Shown: positions 17,259 through 26,877, numbered from the stretch's first letter. The stretch is 64,000 bases of DNA from Salinibius halmophilus (GCF_003577475.1 NZ_QPEP01000014.1:51221-115220); one strand, 5' to 3'. Program-made: numbers and translations. Notes: generated by a model from the sequence alone, not told the origin.

Positions 17259-18326
17259 TTGCGCCAAGCCGTTGCCGTTTTATTCATTGGGGTTTTGTCT
17301 TGCATGCTGTTAACTGGCTGCCGCGACTCCTTTACTAGCGATAACGACATTCCAATTCAAGACTCGCTAGATGATGGCGGCACTGTGGCGAAAGTGCGCC
17401 AACGTGGTCTGCTTAAATGCGGCGTTAGTACCGGTATTCCGGGGTTTTCCGACCGCAATCAGAATGATCGCTGGCAAGGGATTGATGTCGATATCTGCCG
17501 GGCCGTGGCCGTTGCGGTGCTAGAAGATCCCGATGCCATTGAGTTTGTTGCCTTAAATCCTCGCAATCGTTTCCTCGCCATCAAAAGTGGCGAGGTAGAC
17601 CTGCTTGCTCGCAACACCACTTGGACCATCACTCGCGATACGGCAATTGGCCTAGCAGTGGCCGGCGTCAATTATTACGACGGCCAGAGCATCATGGTTA
17701 GGGCTGGCGATGCCGCTGCGGGCGTGCCAGGGCTGGCCAACAAGACGATTTGTGTGCAGCGCAGTACTACGTCAGATCCAAACCTAGCCGATTTCTTTCG
17801 CCGTTTAGGCTTTGCCTACGAGCCACTGAAGCTCGCCACACCAGAAAAAATGATTGAGGCCTTAGAAGCCAATGACTGCCAGGCGATATCAGCGGACCAA
17901 TCGCAGCTGTTTGCGCATCGCTCGCGGCTTGCTAATCCAGAAGACTATCAAGTTCTGGATGTTTATATTTCAAAAGAACCACTCGGTCCGGTAGTGCGTG
18001 GCGATGACCAACGCTGGTTCAACATTGTTAAGTGGTCGCTGTTCGCCATGATCAATGCCGAAGAGCTTGGCATCAATATGGATAATGTTGAACAAATGAA
18101 GCAATCAACCGTGCCTGAAATCCGCCGAGTGCTTGGGACCGAAGGAAATATTGGTAGCTATCTTGGGCTAAGAGCAAGCTGGGCAGCCGATATTATTGCC
18201 ACAGTTGGCAATTATGGTGAGTCCTTCGAGCGCAACCTAGGTATGGCATCCCCAATAGGCATACCAAGAGGCTACAACCACTTGTGGAAAGAAGGTGGCA
18301 TTCTGTATGCCCCACCATTCCGCTAG
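17259..18326 (+). CDS. Amino-acid ABC transporter substrate-binding lipoprotein (AapJ/BztA-like)
   Basis: 355 residues. A lipoprotein signal with lipobox LLTGC (C near residue 21) is followed by a family 3 solute-binding fold: VRQRGLLKCGVSTGIPGFSD, WQGIDVDICRAVAVAV, and the AapJ/BztA-type end GMASPIGIPRGYNHLWKEGGILYAPPFR. Such proteins bind general L-amino acids and deliver them to a permease. No permease or ATPase genes adjoin it, so it is an orphan here. The start is a TTG with GGAG upstream. Confidence 0.9.
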   Translation: MRQAVAVLFIGVLSCMLLTGCRDSFTSDNDIPIQDSLDDGGTVAKVRQRGLLKCGVSTGIPGFSDRNQNDRWQGIDVDICRAVAVAVLEDPDAIEFVALNPRNRFLAIKSGEVDLLARNTTWTITRDTAIGLAVAGVNYYDGQSIMVRAGDAAAGVPGLANKTICVQRSTTSDPNLADFFRRLGFAYEPLKLATPEKMIEALEANDCQAISADQSQLFAHRSRLANPEDYQVLDVYISKEPLGPVVRGDDQRWFNIVKWSLFAMINAEELGINMDNVEQMKQSTVPEIRRVLGTEGNIGSYLGLRASWAADIIATVGNYGESFERNLGMASPIGIPRGYNHLWKEGGILYAPPFR

Positions 18327-18475
18327 CCACAACTTAACGAGTAGACACTACCCAATAGTAGAACAAAAAACAGGCAATGAACCATTCTTTGCTATGCTAT
18401 TCCCCTGTTATCTGTGTAGACTTTTGCGGTCGATGACAACGCCTACTTATTATGCATTGGGACACTTGATTCAGA

Positions 18476-20797
18476 ATGGAAACTTGGCAACAGCGCACTT
18501 GGGCAGCATCTATATTGTTGTTGCTGCTAGCGAGCACTGGCTTTGCGCAAGCCCTTACAATACCTGTTACAGCACAAGACCAATACCCGCTTGAGCCATA
18601 TGTAGAATGGTACCTAGAACCTGGTGATAGCAAGTTAACGGAAGCGCAAGTGCTCAATTTGCCTAATGACGCATGGCAATCACGCGCAGGCACCTTCAAT
18701 GAAGGTGTACGAGCTGGCGTAGTGTGGGCTAAGTTTCAACTCGATTTAACTGACACCTATCATCGCGATTGGTCTCTGCATGTTGAAACGCCACACCTAT
18801 CCAAAATCGATATCTTTGAACTGAAAGACGGCAAACCCATCAGTCTTTATCGTTCAGGACTCGACAGAGCCTTTGAAAGCCGAGAGTTCAGCCACCATGA
18901 TTATATTCTGAAAATTAGCCCCATTGACCAAACTGAGTTTTTACTTCGTCTAGAACATGACGAATGGTTGCGCATACCGATCACCCTTAAAAAAACCAAC
19001 CACCTCGAGGAGGAGCTGCGTGTTCAGTTGCTACTGGACGGCCTAACTTATGGCCTAATGCTTGGCTTAATTGTATTAACTCTGCTTATGCTGGTGGCTG
19101 GGCGCGATACGGTGCACCTGTACTTTCTTGGTTACATCATTAGTGCCACAATTTATGTGGCCGGGTTAGATGGTTATTTTATGGAGTACTTCTGGCCTAA
19201 ATGGGTGCCTTGGTTTGGGCCAGTATTACATATGTTTACACTGGCGATATTAGCCTGTGGCGCATTGTTTTTTACCCGCGCACTGCAAGTTAAACAGTGG
19301 GCGCCCAAGCTCGCATTTGGCTTAAATACTATGGCAGTGGTGTTTATTAGCTTGCTGCCAGTGGTCATTTTTGCGCCAGGGCACATTATGAACTTGGTTG
19401 AGATTTACCTCACCCTACCACTGGCTGCACTCACCGTTGCAGCGGCTAGCAAAGCAATTAAACGTGGAGACAAGTCAGCCACAATACTAATTATTGGCTT
19501 AGTGATTCAGTGGCTATCCATTGGTGTGTACGTGCAAGAAACGCTCGGCACGATAGATATTCGCAACCATGGTGTCGACATTATTAAGGTAGGCACTGTT
19601 GTCGGCTCCACCATCATGGCATTGGCACTGGCCTATCGAATCCGCCTAATAGCCGAAGCCCGTCGCATGGCCGAAGTAGAATCACAAAATCGAGCCAAGT
19701 ATATGACCCAGGTGTCACACGAAATTCGCGCGCCAATGAGCGGGATTTTAGGCATTACCGACTTGCTAGAGCTGGCTAATAGCGAAGCAGAGCGCCAGCA
19801 GCATATTCAAGCTATACGCCAGGCCGGCGATGACCTTCTTGTGCTAGTCAACGACTTGCTAGACGAAGCTCGCCTAAAGGCTGGCAAACTCTCCCTGCGC
19901 AACAAAGACTTCGACTTAAGGCGATGTTTAGATCAAGTAGTGCAGTTGTGTAAAGGTGGACACCGCAACCCAGACGTAGAGCTGCGCTTAGCTGTTGCCG
20001 ATAATATTCCATCGCGTGTTGTTGGCGATCATCGGCGCATCGCACAAGTACTAATCAACCTAGTCAGTAACGCTGCCAAGTTCACTCACACAGGTAGCAT
20101 TACTATAGAAACCAAAGTTAGCCAACTTAATGATGGCAGCCAAGGCATTCGCTTCAGCGTCATTGATACGGGTATTGGGATAGACAAATCGTCACAAGCT
20201 CAGCTGTTTGAGGCATTTTCACAAGCCAACGAACAAATTGAAGCCACCTATGGTGGTTTTGGCTTGGGGTTGTCCATTTGTCGTGAGTTAGTCAATGAAA
20301 TGGGAGGCAAGCTCGAACTCGTTAGCGAAATTGGTAAAGGCGCCAGCTTTAGTTTTACATTACCTCTACCCATGGTAGTGGAAGACTTCTCTGGCACGCC
20401 AACCAGTACCCCAGATCACGCTAGCATCCGAGCCCTGGCAGCTGAGGACAACGAAGTTAACCGCAAAGTTTTGGAAAACTTTATGCGTTACGAAGGCCAC
20501 GACATAATGTCGTTTGCTAATGCCGAGCAACTCATTGCGTGCTGGAGTGAGACAGCTGATATCCAAGTCATTTTTCTGGATATCAACCTACCCGAAATGG
20601 ACGGCCCAACTGCAGCCAGGCAAATTATCAATATCGCCAAAGAGCAGCAGCGACCGGAGCCTGTCATTATTGGTATTTCTGGCAATGTGGGAGCCGAGGA
20701 TGAAAGCCGCTGTATTGAGGCAGGCATGCAGCAATTGCTACATAAGCCATTGCGATTAAACCGCCTACAACAGGTACTAGATCAGTTCAATCGCTAG
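18476..20797 (+). CDS. 7TMR-DISM hybrid sensor histidine kinase
   Basis: 773 residues. Signal peptide (to about residue 26), extracellular 7TMR-DISMED2-type domain (about 35-165), seven membrane helices (about 180-390), HisKA with H415 (VSHEIRAPMSG), HATPase (NLVSNAAKFTHTG, GFGLGLSICREL) and a C-terminal receiver with D702 (IFLDINLPEMDG). The periplasmic domain type usually senses carbohydrates or other small ligands. No separate output regulator or HPt gene is adjacent. It is convergent with the diguanylate cyclase gene and overlaps its 3' end by 11 bp. Confidence 0.92.
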   Translation: METWQQRTWAASILLLLLASTGFAQALTIPVTAQDQYPLEPYVEWYLEPGDSKLTEAQVLNLPNDAWQSRAGTFNEGVRAGVVWAKFQLDLTDTYHRDWSLHVETPHLSKIDIFELKDGKPISLYRSGLDRAFESREFSHHDYILKISPIDQTEFLLRLEHDEWLRIPITLKKTNHLEEELRVQLLLDGLTYGLMLGLIVLTLLMLVAGRDTVHLYFLGYIISATIYVAGLDGYFMEYFWPKWVPWFGPVLHMFTLAILACGALFFTRALQVKQWAPKLAFGLNTMAVVFISLLPVVIFAPGHIMNLVEIYLTLPLAALTVAAASKAIKRGDKSATILIIGLVIQWLSIGVYVQETLGTIDIRNHGVDIIKVGTVVGSTIMALALAYRIRLIAEARRMAEVESQNRAKYMTQVSHEIRAPMSGILGITDLLELANSEAERQQHIQAIRQAGDDLLVLVNDLLDEARLKAGKLSLRNKDFDLRRCLDQVVQLCKGGHRNPDVELRLAVADNIPSRVVGDHRRIAQVLINLVSNAAKFTHTGSITIETKVSQLNDGSQGIRFSVIDTGIGIDKSSQAQLFEAFSQANEQIEATYGGFGLGLSICRELVNEMGGKLELVSEIGKGASFSFTLPLPMVVEDFSGTPTSTPDHASIRALAAEDNEVNRKVLENFMRYEGHDIMSFANAEQLIACWSETADIQVIFLDINLPEMDGPTAARQIINIAKEQQRPEPVIIGISGNVGAEDESRCIEAGMQQLLHKPLRLNRLQQVLDQFNR

Positions 20798-22187
20798 GCT
20801 CGGCTAAAACAACTTGGTTTCTGCCAGACCTTTTTGCCTTGTATAAAGCTTCATCGGCTTGGTTAAAGACGTCATTGAACTCGCTCCCTTGTGTCCATTT
20901 GGCCACGCCAAAACTACAAGTAACCGTTACTCGCTCACCTTTATAAGTAAGACGGGCAGACTGGATGCGCTCTCGCAGTTTATTAATTACGGTCTGCGAT
21001 TGCTCAAGCGTAATACCAGACATCAGGATCACGAACTCTTCACCGCCGTAGCGACAAACAAAGTCCGATTTCCGTATGCCGTCACTCAATAGTTTTGCCA
21101 CCACCTGTAACAGCCTATCACCTGCTTGGTGGCCAAATTGATCATTTATGCCTTTGAACTTATCAATATCGGCAACCACCAAGACCAAACCATCATTACT
21201 GGCATTGGCAACAAAGCTAGGCCAGGTTTCTTCATAAGCACTTCGATTTGGCATGCCCGTTAGAGCATCGGTCATTGCACTTTTTTTCGTCGCTACCAAC
21301 TCACGCTGCTGACGCCTATTTTCTTCTGCCATCGACGAAACGGTTCGCCCAAGGTCGACCATTTGATCACGTAGTGTTTTGCGAATCTCTCTTTGCTGGG
21401 CTAAAAACTCACCCATATCAGCGCGAATACCTTGCAGATTATTGACAATCTCTACTTTTAGCTCATCGATGTTAAGGTTCTTAGCTAGCTGGTCTTCAAT
21501 TCGCTGGAAGTGCTCATCAATACGCGCAGTAAAGCGATCTTCCATCGCTGAAAACGCTTCATCTTGGCTTTGAGTCGCTGAAACAACCTGCCTAATTTCG
21601 CTTAGTTGTTGATTAAGCGTTGCCAGATACTGTTCGAACTCGGCCTGCTCGGCGCGCAATAGCTGAATCGCCATCGCTACCGCCTCATCGAGAATTGCTT
21701 GCCAGGTTTGTGGTTGCTGGTTCAGTTGTTCTAATAGCTCTTGGCAGCGTATGGTTTCACGACCGTAGGCGCGCAAGCAATGCAGTAAGTCTTGAATACG
21801 ATTGTGAACATCCATTGGCATACCGCGCGTCATGTTCCGCGTGGCATGTTGTAGCGCTGCAGCAACAATTTCAAACTGTTTTAACAGTGAGCTGTCTTGT
21901 GACTCTAAATCTATTTGCTTGAGCTGACTTAAGTCCATGGTCTGAGCAAACTCAAGCACCTGAGAGTTAAGCTGCCAGCGCGCGCGCTTTTCTTGGCGCT
22001 CAGTATCATCCGCAGCCTCTTCGGCTACTTTGAGCTTTGCATCGAGTTCAGCCATTGGCGCGTCAGCTTTAATCGCGTCTTTTAGTGCACTAATTGCAGT
22101 ATCTAAAGCCGCAGAACGCCCATAGCTCAGTAGCGATATTCGCTGAACGAACCTTTGAAGTGTTTCTGACGCAAGACTGTCAGTCAC
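20787..22187 (-). CDS. GGDEF-type diguanylate cyclase
   Basis: 466 residues. The N-terminal 290 residues are helical and coiled-coil-like with no recognised sensor. The C-terminal GGDEF domain has an intact active site (RYGGEEFVIL, near residue 380) and an RxxD inhibitory site (RKSD) five residues before it. It should make cyclic di-GMP, which controls biofilm and motility. No membrane segments. Its start overlaps the end of the endonuclease-family gene by 8 bp, so the two are likely co-expressed. Confidence 0.92.
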   Translation of the reverse strand: MTDSLASETLQRFVQRISLLSYGRSAALDTAISALKDAIKADAPMAELDAKLKVAEEAADDTERQEKRARWQLNSQVLEFAQTMDLSQLKQIDLESQDSSLLKQFEIVAAALQHATRNMTRGMPMDVHNRIQDLLHCLRAYGRETIRCQELLEQLNQQPQTWQAILDEAVAMAIQLLRAEQAEFEQYLATLNQQLSEIRQVVSATQSQDEAFSAMEDRFTARIDEHFQRIEDQLAKNLNIDELKVEIVNNLQGIRADMGEFLAQQREIRKTLRDQMVDLGRTVSSMAEENRRQQRELVATKKSAMTDALTGMPNRSAYEETWPSFVANASNDGLVLVVADIDKFKGINDQFGHQAGDRLLQVVAKLLSDGIRKSDFVCRYGGEEFVILMSGITLEQSQTVINKLRERIQSARLTYKGERVTVTCSFGVAKWTQGSEFNDVFNQADEALYKAKRSGRNQVVLAEPSD

Positions 22188-22941
22188 TGGTTACTCCTTG
22201 TCGCGAGCGCCTTTTGGGTAACTCAATCACGGCACTCACAGGTAGATGATCAGAAAACCTATGTTGCATTACAGTATAATCATGCAGCGCAATCGTGCGC
22301 GACAATAAAATATGATCTAGGGCAGTACGAGGGTGCCAACTTGGATAAGTAGGCTGATCAGATACCAGCGTCATATCTGGTGCAAGTTCTCGTAACCAAT
22401 TCCGCAATAGCGCAGGCGCTGTATTGAAGTCGCCCATTACAATACGATTTGGGTAATGTTGTATTCGCTCAAAAATATAGCGCAACTGTTGCTTTTGAAC
22501 CTGAGCGTTTAGCGCCAAATGCGTATTGACCAATACGGTTTCTGGATCGAGTTCGGCCAACATCACTCCCCGCCCTGGCAGATTGCCGGGTAATGGCGCT
22601 AGGCTGACGCGGTGCAAAGGTGTTTTCGCCAAAATTGCATTGCCATGCTGGGCGAAAGGCCCAAAGTTGCGTGTGCGCTGCAAGTGGTAGTAAGGCAAGC
22701 CCGCATGCTCAGCTAGCCAAGCCCCTTGGGCACGAAAACGACTTCTAAAAGAGCCACCATCCACTTCCTGCAAGGCTAGAAAGTCAAAGTCGGACAACAG
22801 GTCGGCCAACGCCAGCATGTTTTCATCTCGCAGTCGAGATGGCAGTAAGTGTTGCCACCCTCGTGTGATGTATTGCCTATAGTTTTGTGTAGGGATGCCC
22901 GTTTGAATGTTGTAGCTTAGTATTCGATAAGTCGTCATCAT
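22180..22941 (-). CDS. Endonuclease/exonuclease/phosphatase family protein
   Basis: 253 residues of the EEP (DNase I-like) fold. Motifs: YRILSYNIQTG at the start, FLALQEVDGG (catalytic Glu), GDFNTAPA and LDHILLS...SDHLPVSAVIEL (catalytic Asp-His). Family members hydrolyse phosphodiesters in nucleic acids or lipids; the substrate cannot be read from sequence. It has no signal peptide. Its 3' end overlaps the start of the diguanylate cyclase gene. Confidence 0.87.
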   Translation of the reverse strand: MMTTYRILSYNIQTGIPTQNYRQYITRGWQHLLPSRLRDENMLALADLLSDFDFLALQEVDGGSFRSRFRAQGAWLAEHAGLPYYHLQRTRNFGPFAQHGNAILAKTPLHRVSLAPLPGNLPGRGVMLAELDPETVLVNTHLALNAQVQKQQLRYIFERIQHYPNRIVMGDFNTAPALLRNWLRELAPDMTLVSDQPTYPSWHPRTALDHILLSRTIALHDYTVMQHRFSDHLPVSAVIELPKRRSRQGVTSD

Positions 22942-23033
22942 TCAGCCTTGCTCAGTCACCCTATACTATTGGCTAGGAATGTAATTCTTGCAAGTGCAAA
23001 CCTTGGGTGCACGGTTGATTTGAGGACGTCGAT

Positions 23034-23073
23034 GTCCGCAAACATTCGCTGCGCGAATGATTTACGGATCTAC
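23034..23073. repeat. Fragment of the 178-bp repeat element
   Basis: GTCCGCAAACATTCGC / GCGAATGATTTACGGATC with an imperfect hairpin, matching the outer arm of the elements at 47.6-48.2, 56.3 and 63.6 kb. It ends with a degraded GGATCTACC instead of GGACCTACG. A CCTAC / GTAGG pair lies just beyond (about 23085-23100). Confidence 0.6.
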
Positions 23074-23108
23074 CAAGCTCTATACCTACTTTCTGTAGGT
23101 AATATAAT

Positions 23109-23137
23109 AAAAAAAGCGGCAAGTGCCGCTTTTTTTA
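23109..23137 (-). terminator. Rho-independent terminator of the cytochrome c4 gene
   Basis: AAAAAAAGCGGC-aagt-GCCGCTTTTTTT directly downstream of the cytochrome gene stop. The stem is perfect and has a T run on either strand. Confidence 0.85.
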
Positions 23138-23899
23138 TTATTGACGTGGTCGCAAACCTTGAATGTAGTTTGCTAGTGCCTCAATTTCATGTTCTTTTAA
23201 GGCAAATGCGATGCTTCGCATAATCATGCTATCGCCATCGTTAATGCGCTCATTTTCAGAAGATGGTTTATCACCCTCGTATAAATAACCGGCCTGGAAC
23301 GCATATAGCTGCTTAGCCGTATACGTAGCATGCTGGCCACCAAGTTGCGGATAACCTGCCAACTTATTGCCCGAGCCAGATGGGCTATGACAAGCCGCGC
23401 AAGCTGGAACACCCGTATCAGGGTTACCACCATAATAAAGCTTTTCGCCTAGCTCTATCACCTTGTTCAACTCAGCTTGTTCAATAGCTGCTAGCTCTTC
23501 TTCACTCAACTCGCCAGCATTGGCTGGTGCTGGGTTTGGGTTCACCACACGACCATAGCTTACTGGTTGATCAGCGTAATAAGCAGCGATATCAAGCAAA
23601 TCTTGATCAGTTAGACCGTCTAGAATACCAACCATAGATGCCACGACTCGATCGCCATTCTGCACATCTACCATTTGCTTATATAAGTAGCTTTCGTGCT
23701 GACCTGCTAGTTTCGGGAAAGTAGGCGTGGCCGATGCACCACCAGGGCCGTGACATGCCATGCACACCGCTACCTTGCTTTCACCTGCTACTGGGTCACC
23801 TTTCTTTGGTAACGTCACCGGGGGAGCGTTACCACCTGCCGCCGCAGCGCTGCCCACGACGCCACATAAAATCAGTACTGCCGTTATTAGCTTTTTCAT
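23138..23899 (-). CDS. Dihaem cytochrome c4
   Basis: 253 residues with signal peptide (MKKLITAVLILCGVVGSAAA) and two haem-binding motifs, CMACH (residues about 46-50) and CAACH (about 165-169), each in a half of similar fold. Cytochrome c4 is a periplasmic, membrane-associated electron carrier feeding terminal oxidases. An extra Asn/Pro/Glu-rich linker (PNPAPANAGELSEEELAAIEQAE) joins the halves, making it longer than the roughly 200-residue norm. Divergent from ysxC, the common gammaproteobacterial arrangement. Confidence 0.92.
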   Translation of the reverse strand: MKKLITAVLILCGVVGSAAAAGGNAPPVTLPKKGDPVAGESKVAVCMACHGPGGASATPTFPKLAGQHESYLYKQMVDVQNGDRVVASMVGILDGLTDQDLLDIAAYYADQPVSYGRVVNPNPAPANAGELSEEELAAIEQAELNKVIELGEKLYYGGNPDTGVPACAACHSPSGSGNKLAGYPQLGGQHATYTAKQLYAFQAGYLYEGDKPSSENERINDGDSMIMRSIAFALKEHEIEALANYIQGLRPRQ

Positions 23900-24028
23900 A
23901 CTTCAGTCCAAGATTGTCACGAGTTGTTTTCAGATCACATCGCAATGCGTCTGATCTGGTACACTATGTCGTCTTGCCCCTACGATATAGATACCTATAC
24001 GGCAACATTATAGAGAGTGGTCAATAGA

Positions 24029-24658
24029 ATGAGAAGTGACGAAAGCAACGAACCGGTAAAGATTGCTTATGATTCAGCTAGATTTTTGCTTAGCGCCCCC
24101 GATTTAGCTAGCTGCCCACCAGAGGGAGGCGTGGAAGTTGCATTCGCTGGTCGCTCTAATGCTGGGAAGTCTAGTGCACTCAATGCTTTAACGCGTAATA
24201 GCAAGCTTGCCCGTACCTCAAGAACACCAGGACGAACCCAGCTCATCAACTTTTTTTCCCTTTCAACACCAGATTTTAAGCTCGTCGACCTACCAGGTTA
24301 CGGTTTTGCAAAGGTATCCAAAAGTAAACGCGGCGAGTGGGACAAAAACATGTCGCAATATTTACAGGAGCGACACAGTTTGCGTGGCCTGGTACTACTT
24401 ATGGATAGTCGCCATCCGTTAAAAGACGACGACCTGTTTTTGTTGCAGTGGTGCCTTGAAAGCAATATGCCCGTGCACGTAGTGCTGACTAAAGCCGATA
24501 AACTAAAGCAAAAAGAGCTCGGTAAATCCTTAGCGATGGTAAAAGAAGCCGTTGATGGCGCTTCAGGGGTTAGCGTGCAGTCACTGTCGTCGACTAAAGG
24601 CAGCGGACTTGGCCAGTTGCGCCAACGTTTAGATAGTTGGTATCAAGCTTTTTCATGA
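24029..24658 (+). CDS. ysxC: Ribosome biogenesis GTPase YsxC/EngB
   Basis: 209 residues, a TrmE-Era-EngA-EngB-class GTPase needed for large-subunit ribosome assembly. G1 GRSNAGKSS, the switch region RTSRTPGRTQLINFF, G3 DLPGYGFAKVS and G4 TKADK are all intact. I chose the ATG at 24029; a GTG at 24017 in the same frame is possible. The stop overlaps the start of the MATE gene by ATGA. Confidence 0.95.
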   Translation: MRSDESNEPVKIAYDSARFLLSAPDLASCPPEGGVEVAFAGRSNAGKSSALNALTRNSKLARTSRTPGRTQLINFFSLSTPDFKLVDLPGYGFAKVSKSKRGEWDKNMSQYLQERHSLRGLVLLMDSRHPLKDDDLFLLQWCLESNMPVHVVLTKADKLKQKELGKSLAMVKEAVDGASGVSVQSLSSTKGSGLGQLRQRLDSWYQAFS

Positions 24659-25968
24659 GTTATTGGCGTAAAAGCATAAGTATTGCTTGGCCAGTTATGC
24701 TGGCCAACATCATTACGCCGCTTATTGGTTTAGTTGACAGTATTTTAATGGGCCGCCTGCCAAGTCCCGCCTATGCGGCGGCGGTCGGCGTTGCCGCAAT
24801 GGTTGTGGGCTATATTGCTTTTGGTTGCAACTTTTTAAGTTTTTCAATGAGTGGGTTGTCGGCCAATGCCAGAGGCCGAGCACAGCCCCAGCAAGCCATT
24901 GCCGCTTGGCAACAGCAAGCCATTGCCGCTTGGCAACAGCACGCAATGATCGCATTGGCGCTAGGTGCTTTTTTCCTTGTTAGTCAGTTTATTTGGTTAT
25001 CACCACTGCTATCGCTGATTAGCGAAGACACGCAGCTACAACAGCTGGCCGCGCAATACCTTCAACTGCGACTACTCAATGCACCTGTCATCTTATTAAA
25101 CCTTTGTTTTATTGGCTTCTTTATCGGCCAGGGCCTCACCCGAATAAACCTAGTTGCCAGTGTTGCCGCGCAAGTCATTAACTTACTCCTTTCGGCTTAT
25201 TTAGTGCTGGTTGCGCAATGGCATGTGCAAGGCGTTGCTGTGGGGTCGATGGTGGCAGAGTGGTTAATGACCCTTATTTATGGTTACAGTTTTTGGCGCT
25301 GGGCTAGGCGTAACGGGTGTTACCCATTTGGCCGCCAACCGAGCTACATGCAGCTATCGGCTTTACGCAAAAGAGGCAACACCCTGTGGTTACGAGGCCT
25401 AATACTGACCTCCAGCGTTGCCAGCTTGCCATGGATGAGTGCCACCATGGGTAACACCTTTGCTGCCAGCGTAACAATTTTATTAAACTTGTTTTTGCTC
25501 ACCTCAAGCCTGCTCGATGGTTTTGCCCAAGCAACTGAGGCACAGATCGGTGCCGCAATCGATGCTAAAGGAACAACACAGAATAAAATTTTAGTCACCA
25601 ACGCTAGCCTACTATTCAGCTTTAGTGCCATCCTGTTAACTGGGCTGTGGTTTGGACAAGATTATTTAATTAGCTTTTTCTCACAAGTTGCCAGCGTGCA
25701 AGATGCACTGCTACAGCTCTGGTGGGCACTCATTATTATGATTGGCGCGGGCAGTACCGCTTTTTTCTTAGATGGTGTGTTCATTGGACTCAATAAAGTG
25801 CATCACTTGCGCAACGCCGTTGTTGTACCAGCCTTGATCTTCTATTTCCCCAGTTTATTCTGGCTCGATAGCGCACAACAATTGCTGCTCAGTTTTGCAT
25901 TGTTCCTAGCACTCAGATCAATTTGGTTACTGGTTTGTTTGCTCTATGCTAGAAAAAATGTGAACTAG
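24655..25968 (+). CDS. MATE-family efflux transporter (DinF-like)
   Basis: 437 residues with about twelve membrane helices, MATE/DinF type, an ion-coupled multidrug antiporter in the inner membrane. The opening RKSISIAWPVMLANIITPLIGLVDSILMG is typical. The ATG overlaps the ysxC stop. A 24-bp unit is duplicated in tandem within the first cytoplasmic loop, adding the eight residues QQAIAAWQ without breaking the frame. Confidence 0.9.
   Translation: MSYWRKSISIAWPVMLANIITPLIGLVDSILMGRLPSPAYAAAVGVAAMVVGYIAFGCNFLSFSMSGLSANARGRAQPQQAIAAWQQQAIAAWQQHAMIALALGAFFLVSQFIWLSPLLSLISEDTQLQQLAAQYLQLRLLNAPVILLNLCFIGFFIGQGLTRINLVASVAAQVINLLLSAYLVLVAQWHVQGVAVGSMVAEWLMTLIYGYSFWRWARRNGCYPFGRQPSYMQLSALRKRGNTLWLRGLILTSSVASLPWMSATMGNTFAASVTILLNLFLLTSSLLDGFAQATEAQIGAAIDAKGTTQNKILVTNASLLFSFSAILLTGLWFGQDYLISFFSQVASVQDALLQLWWALIIMIGAGSTAFFLDGVFIGLNKVHHLRNAVVVPALIFYFPSLFWLDSAQQLLLSFALFLALRSIWLLVCLLYARKNVN
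24889..24936 (+). repeat. In-frame 24-bp tandem duplication inside the MATE gene
   Basis: The unit cagcaagccattgccgcttg plus gcaa occurs twice with identical sequence (24889-24912, 24913-24936) and begins a third time (cagca). Perfect identity implies a recent slippage or duplication event. Confidence 0.9.
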
Positions 25969-26052
25969 CTACTCTTTCAACAAAAGTAGGTGTGCAGATT
26001 AAATTTCGAACACCTATAGTTTACCCAATATATTTAAGAGCTAGGTGAGCCT

Positions 26053-26691
26053 ATGCCATACAAAGACATTCGTAACATCATTGATGATGCGATCCAGCAT
26101 GAAGCCGAGACGGGTGCCTTCAGGCAAATACTCGAGCACAATTTGCAACACTTGCATCCTAGCATCCAAACGACCAGTAAAGATGTGGTGAATAGTCTGC
26201 AATTTTTTGTCATCGACTATATGCGCCATGTGCCGGATTGCTTAGAGGTGGTTGAGCAGGATGCTACCGAGCTCGGGCTTGAAGAAGCCATGCAGCCATT
26301 TGTTAATGTGGCCATCGACTACTTCTTAAGCCCTCCGGCGCAAATAAAGCAGCGTCAAGGCCTTGCTGGATTATTGCACACCGCATATTTAGCGCATCGA
26401 ATGTTAGAGGAGCTAAATGACAACTACCTTAGCCGAACAGGGCAACCATTGATTCCTCGCAACCTAGTTACCGCTAACTTAGTAGTGCATGAGCTTATAG
26501 GCTCTGAGCTGGCGAGCGAACTAGAGCAGTTGATTTCGCAAATGACGTCTATTTTAAGCGCAAGGTTTAACAAAATCCCGAGTAGCTTGTTAAAGCAATC
26601 CACTGATGCCCCAGTATTTGAACGCTGGCCTTGTTTCGGCGACCCACATGGCGTGCAGTTACGGTGGGGCCGCCTAAGCGCTACACAGTAA
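26053..26691 (+). CDS. Hypothetical cytosolic protein (212 aa)
   Basis: Not recognised. 212 residues, predicted mostly alpha-helical, acidic, no signal peptide or membrane segment. AGGTGAG stands ahead of the ATG, so it is probably translated. Its stop codon overlaps the first GTAAC motif of the upstream activating region for the tandem sRNA genes that follow on the same strand. Confidence 0.6.
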   Translation: MPYKDIRNIIDDAIQHEAETGAFRQILEHNLQHLHPSIQTTSKDVVNSLQFFVIDYMRHVPDCLEVVEQDATELGLEEAMQPFVNVAIDYFLSPPAQIKQRQGLAGLLHTAYLAHRMLEELNDNYLSRTGQPLIPRNLVTANLVVHELIGSELASELEQLISQMTSILSARFNKIPSSLLKQSTDAPVFERWPCFGDPHGVQLRWGRLSATQ

Positions 26692-26717
26692 CATTGTAGA
26701 GGTAACAGTAACGTAAC
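26688..26717 (+). promoter_or_regulatory. GTAAC-repeat upstream activating sites of sRNA gene 1
   Basis: Four GTAAC pentamers at 26688, 26702, 26708 and 26713; the last three read GGTAACAGTAACGTAAC. The group centres about 169 bp upstream of the predicted start of sRNA 1. The same motif, in reverse orientation and at about the same distance, precedes sRNA 2. GTTAC/GTAAC half-sites are, from memory, those of the sigma-54 activator CbrB in Pseudomonas. Confidence 0.6.
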
Positions 26718-26778
26718 CGTTGGTGTCACTTGCTGCGGTCAAACTGCTAACCCCCACATCCAACTGTAAACGTCAACC

Positions 26779-26818
26779 AAAAAAAGCCAAGAAACTGACT
26801 GTTTTTTGGCTTTTTTTT
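26779..26818 (+). terminator. Rho-independent terminator after the 212-aa hypothetical gene
   Basis: AAAAAAGCCAA and TTGGCTTTTTT arms, extendable through GAAA/TTTT, with a 7-nt loop and a following T8 tract. It separates the upstream gene from the sigma-54 promoter of sRNA 1. Confidence 0.8.
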
Positions 26819-26850
26819 ATCGATTTAAATATCAGACCAACGTTGGAAAG

Positions 26851-26868
26851 TTGGCACGCCACCTGCAT
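26851..26868 (+). promoter_or_regulatory. Sigma-54 promoter of sRNA gene 1
   Basis: TTGGCACGCCACCTGCAT fits the -24/-12 pattern: GG at 26853-26854, ten bases, GC at 26865-26866. The second promoter (27321-27338) has the nearly identical core TGGCACGCGACCTGCAT. Predicted start near 26878. Confidence 0.8.
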
Positions 26869-26877
26869 TGTATATTC

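Noticed and set aside
22180..22941. EEP-family gene considered as Crc, the partner of CrcZ-like RNAs
   Set aside because: Its sequence is of the general endonuclease/phosphatase type and it has no features I can tie to Crc; the shared superfamily alone is not evidence.
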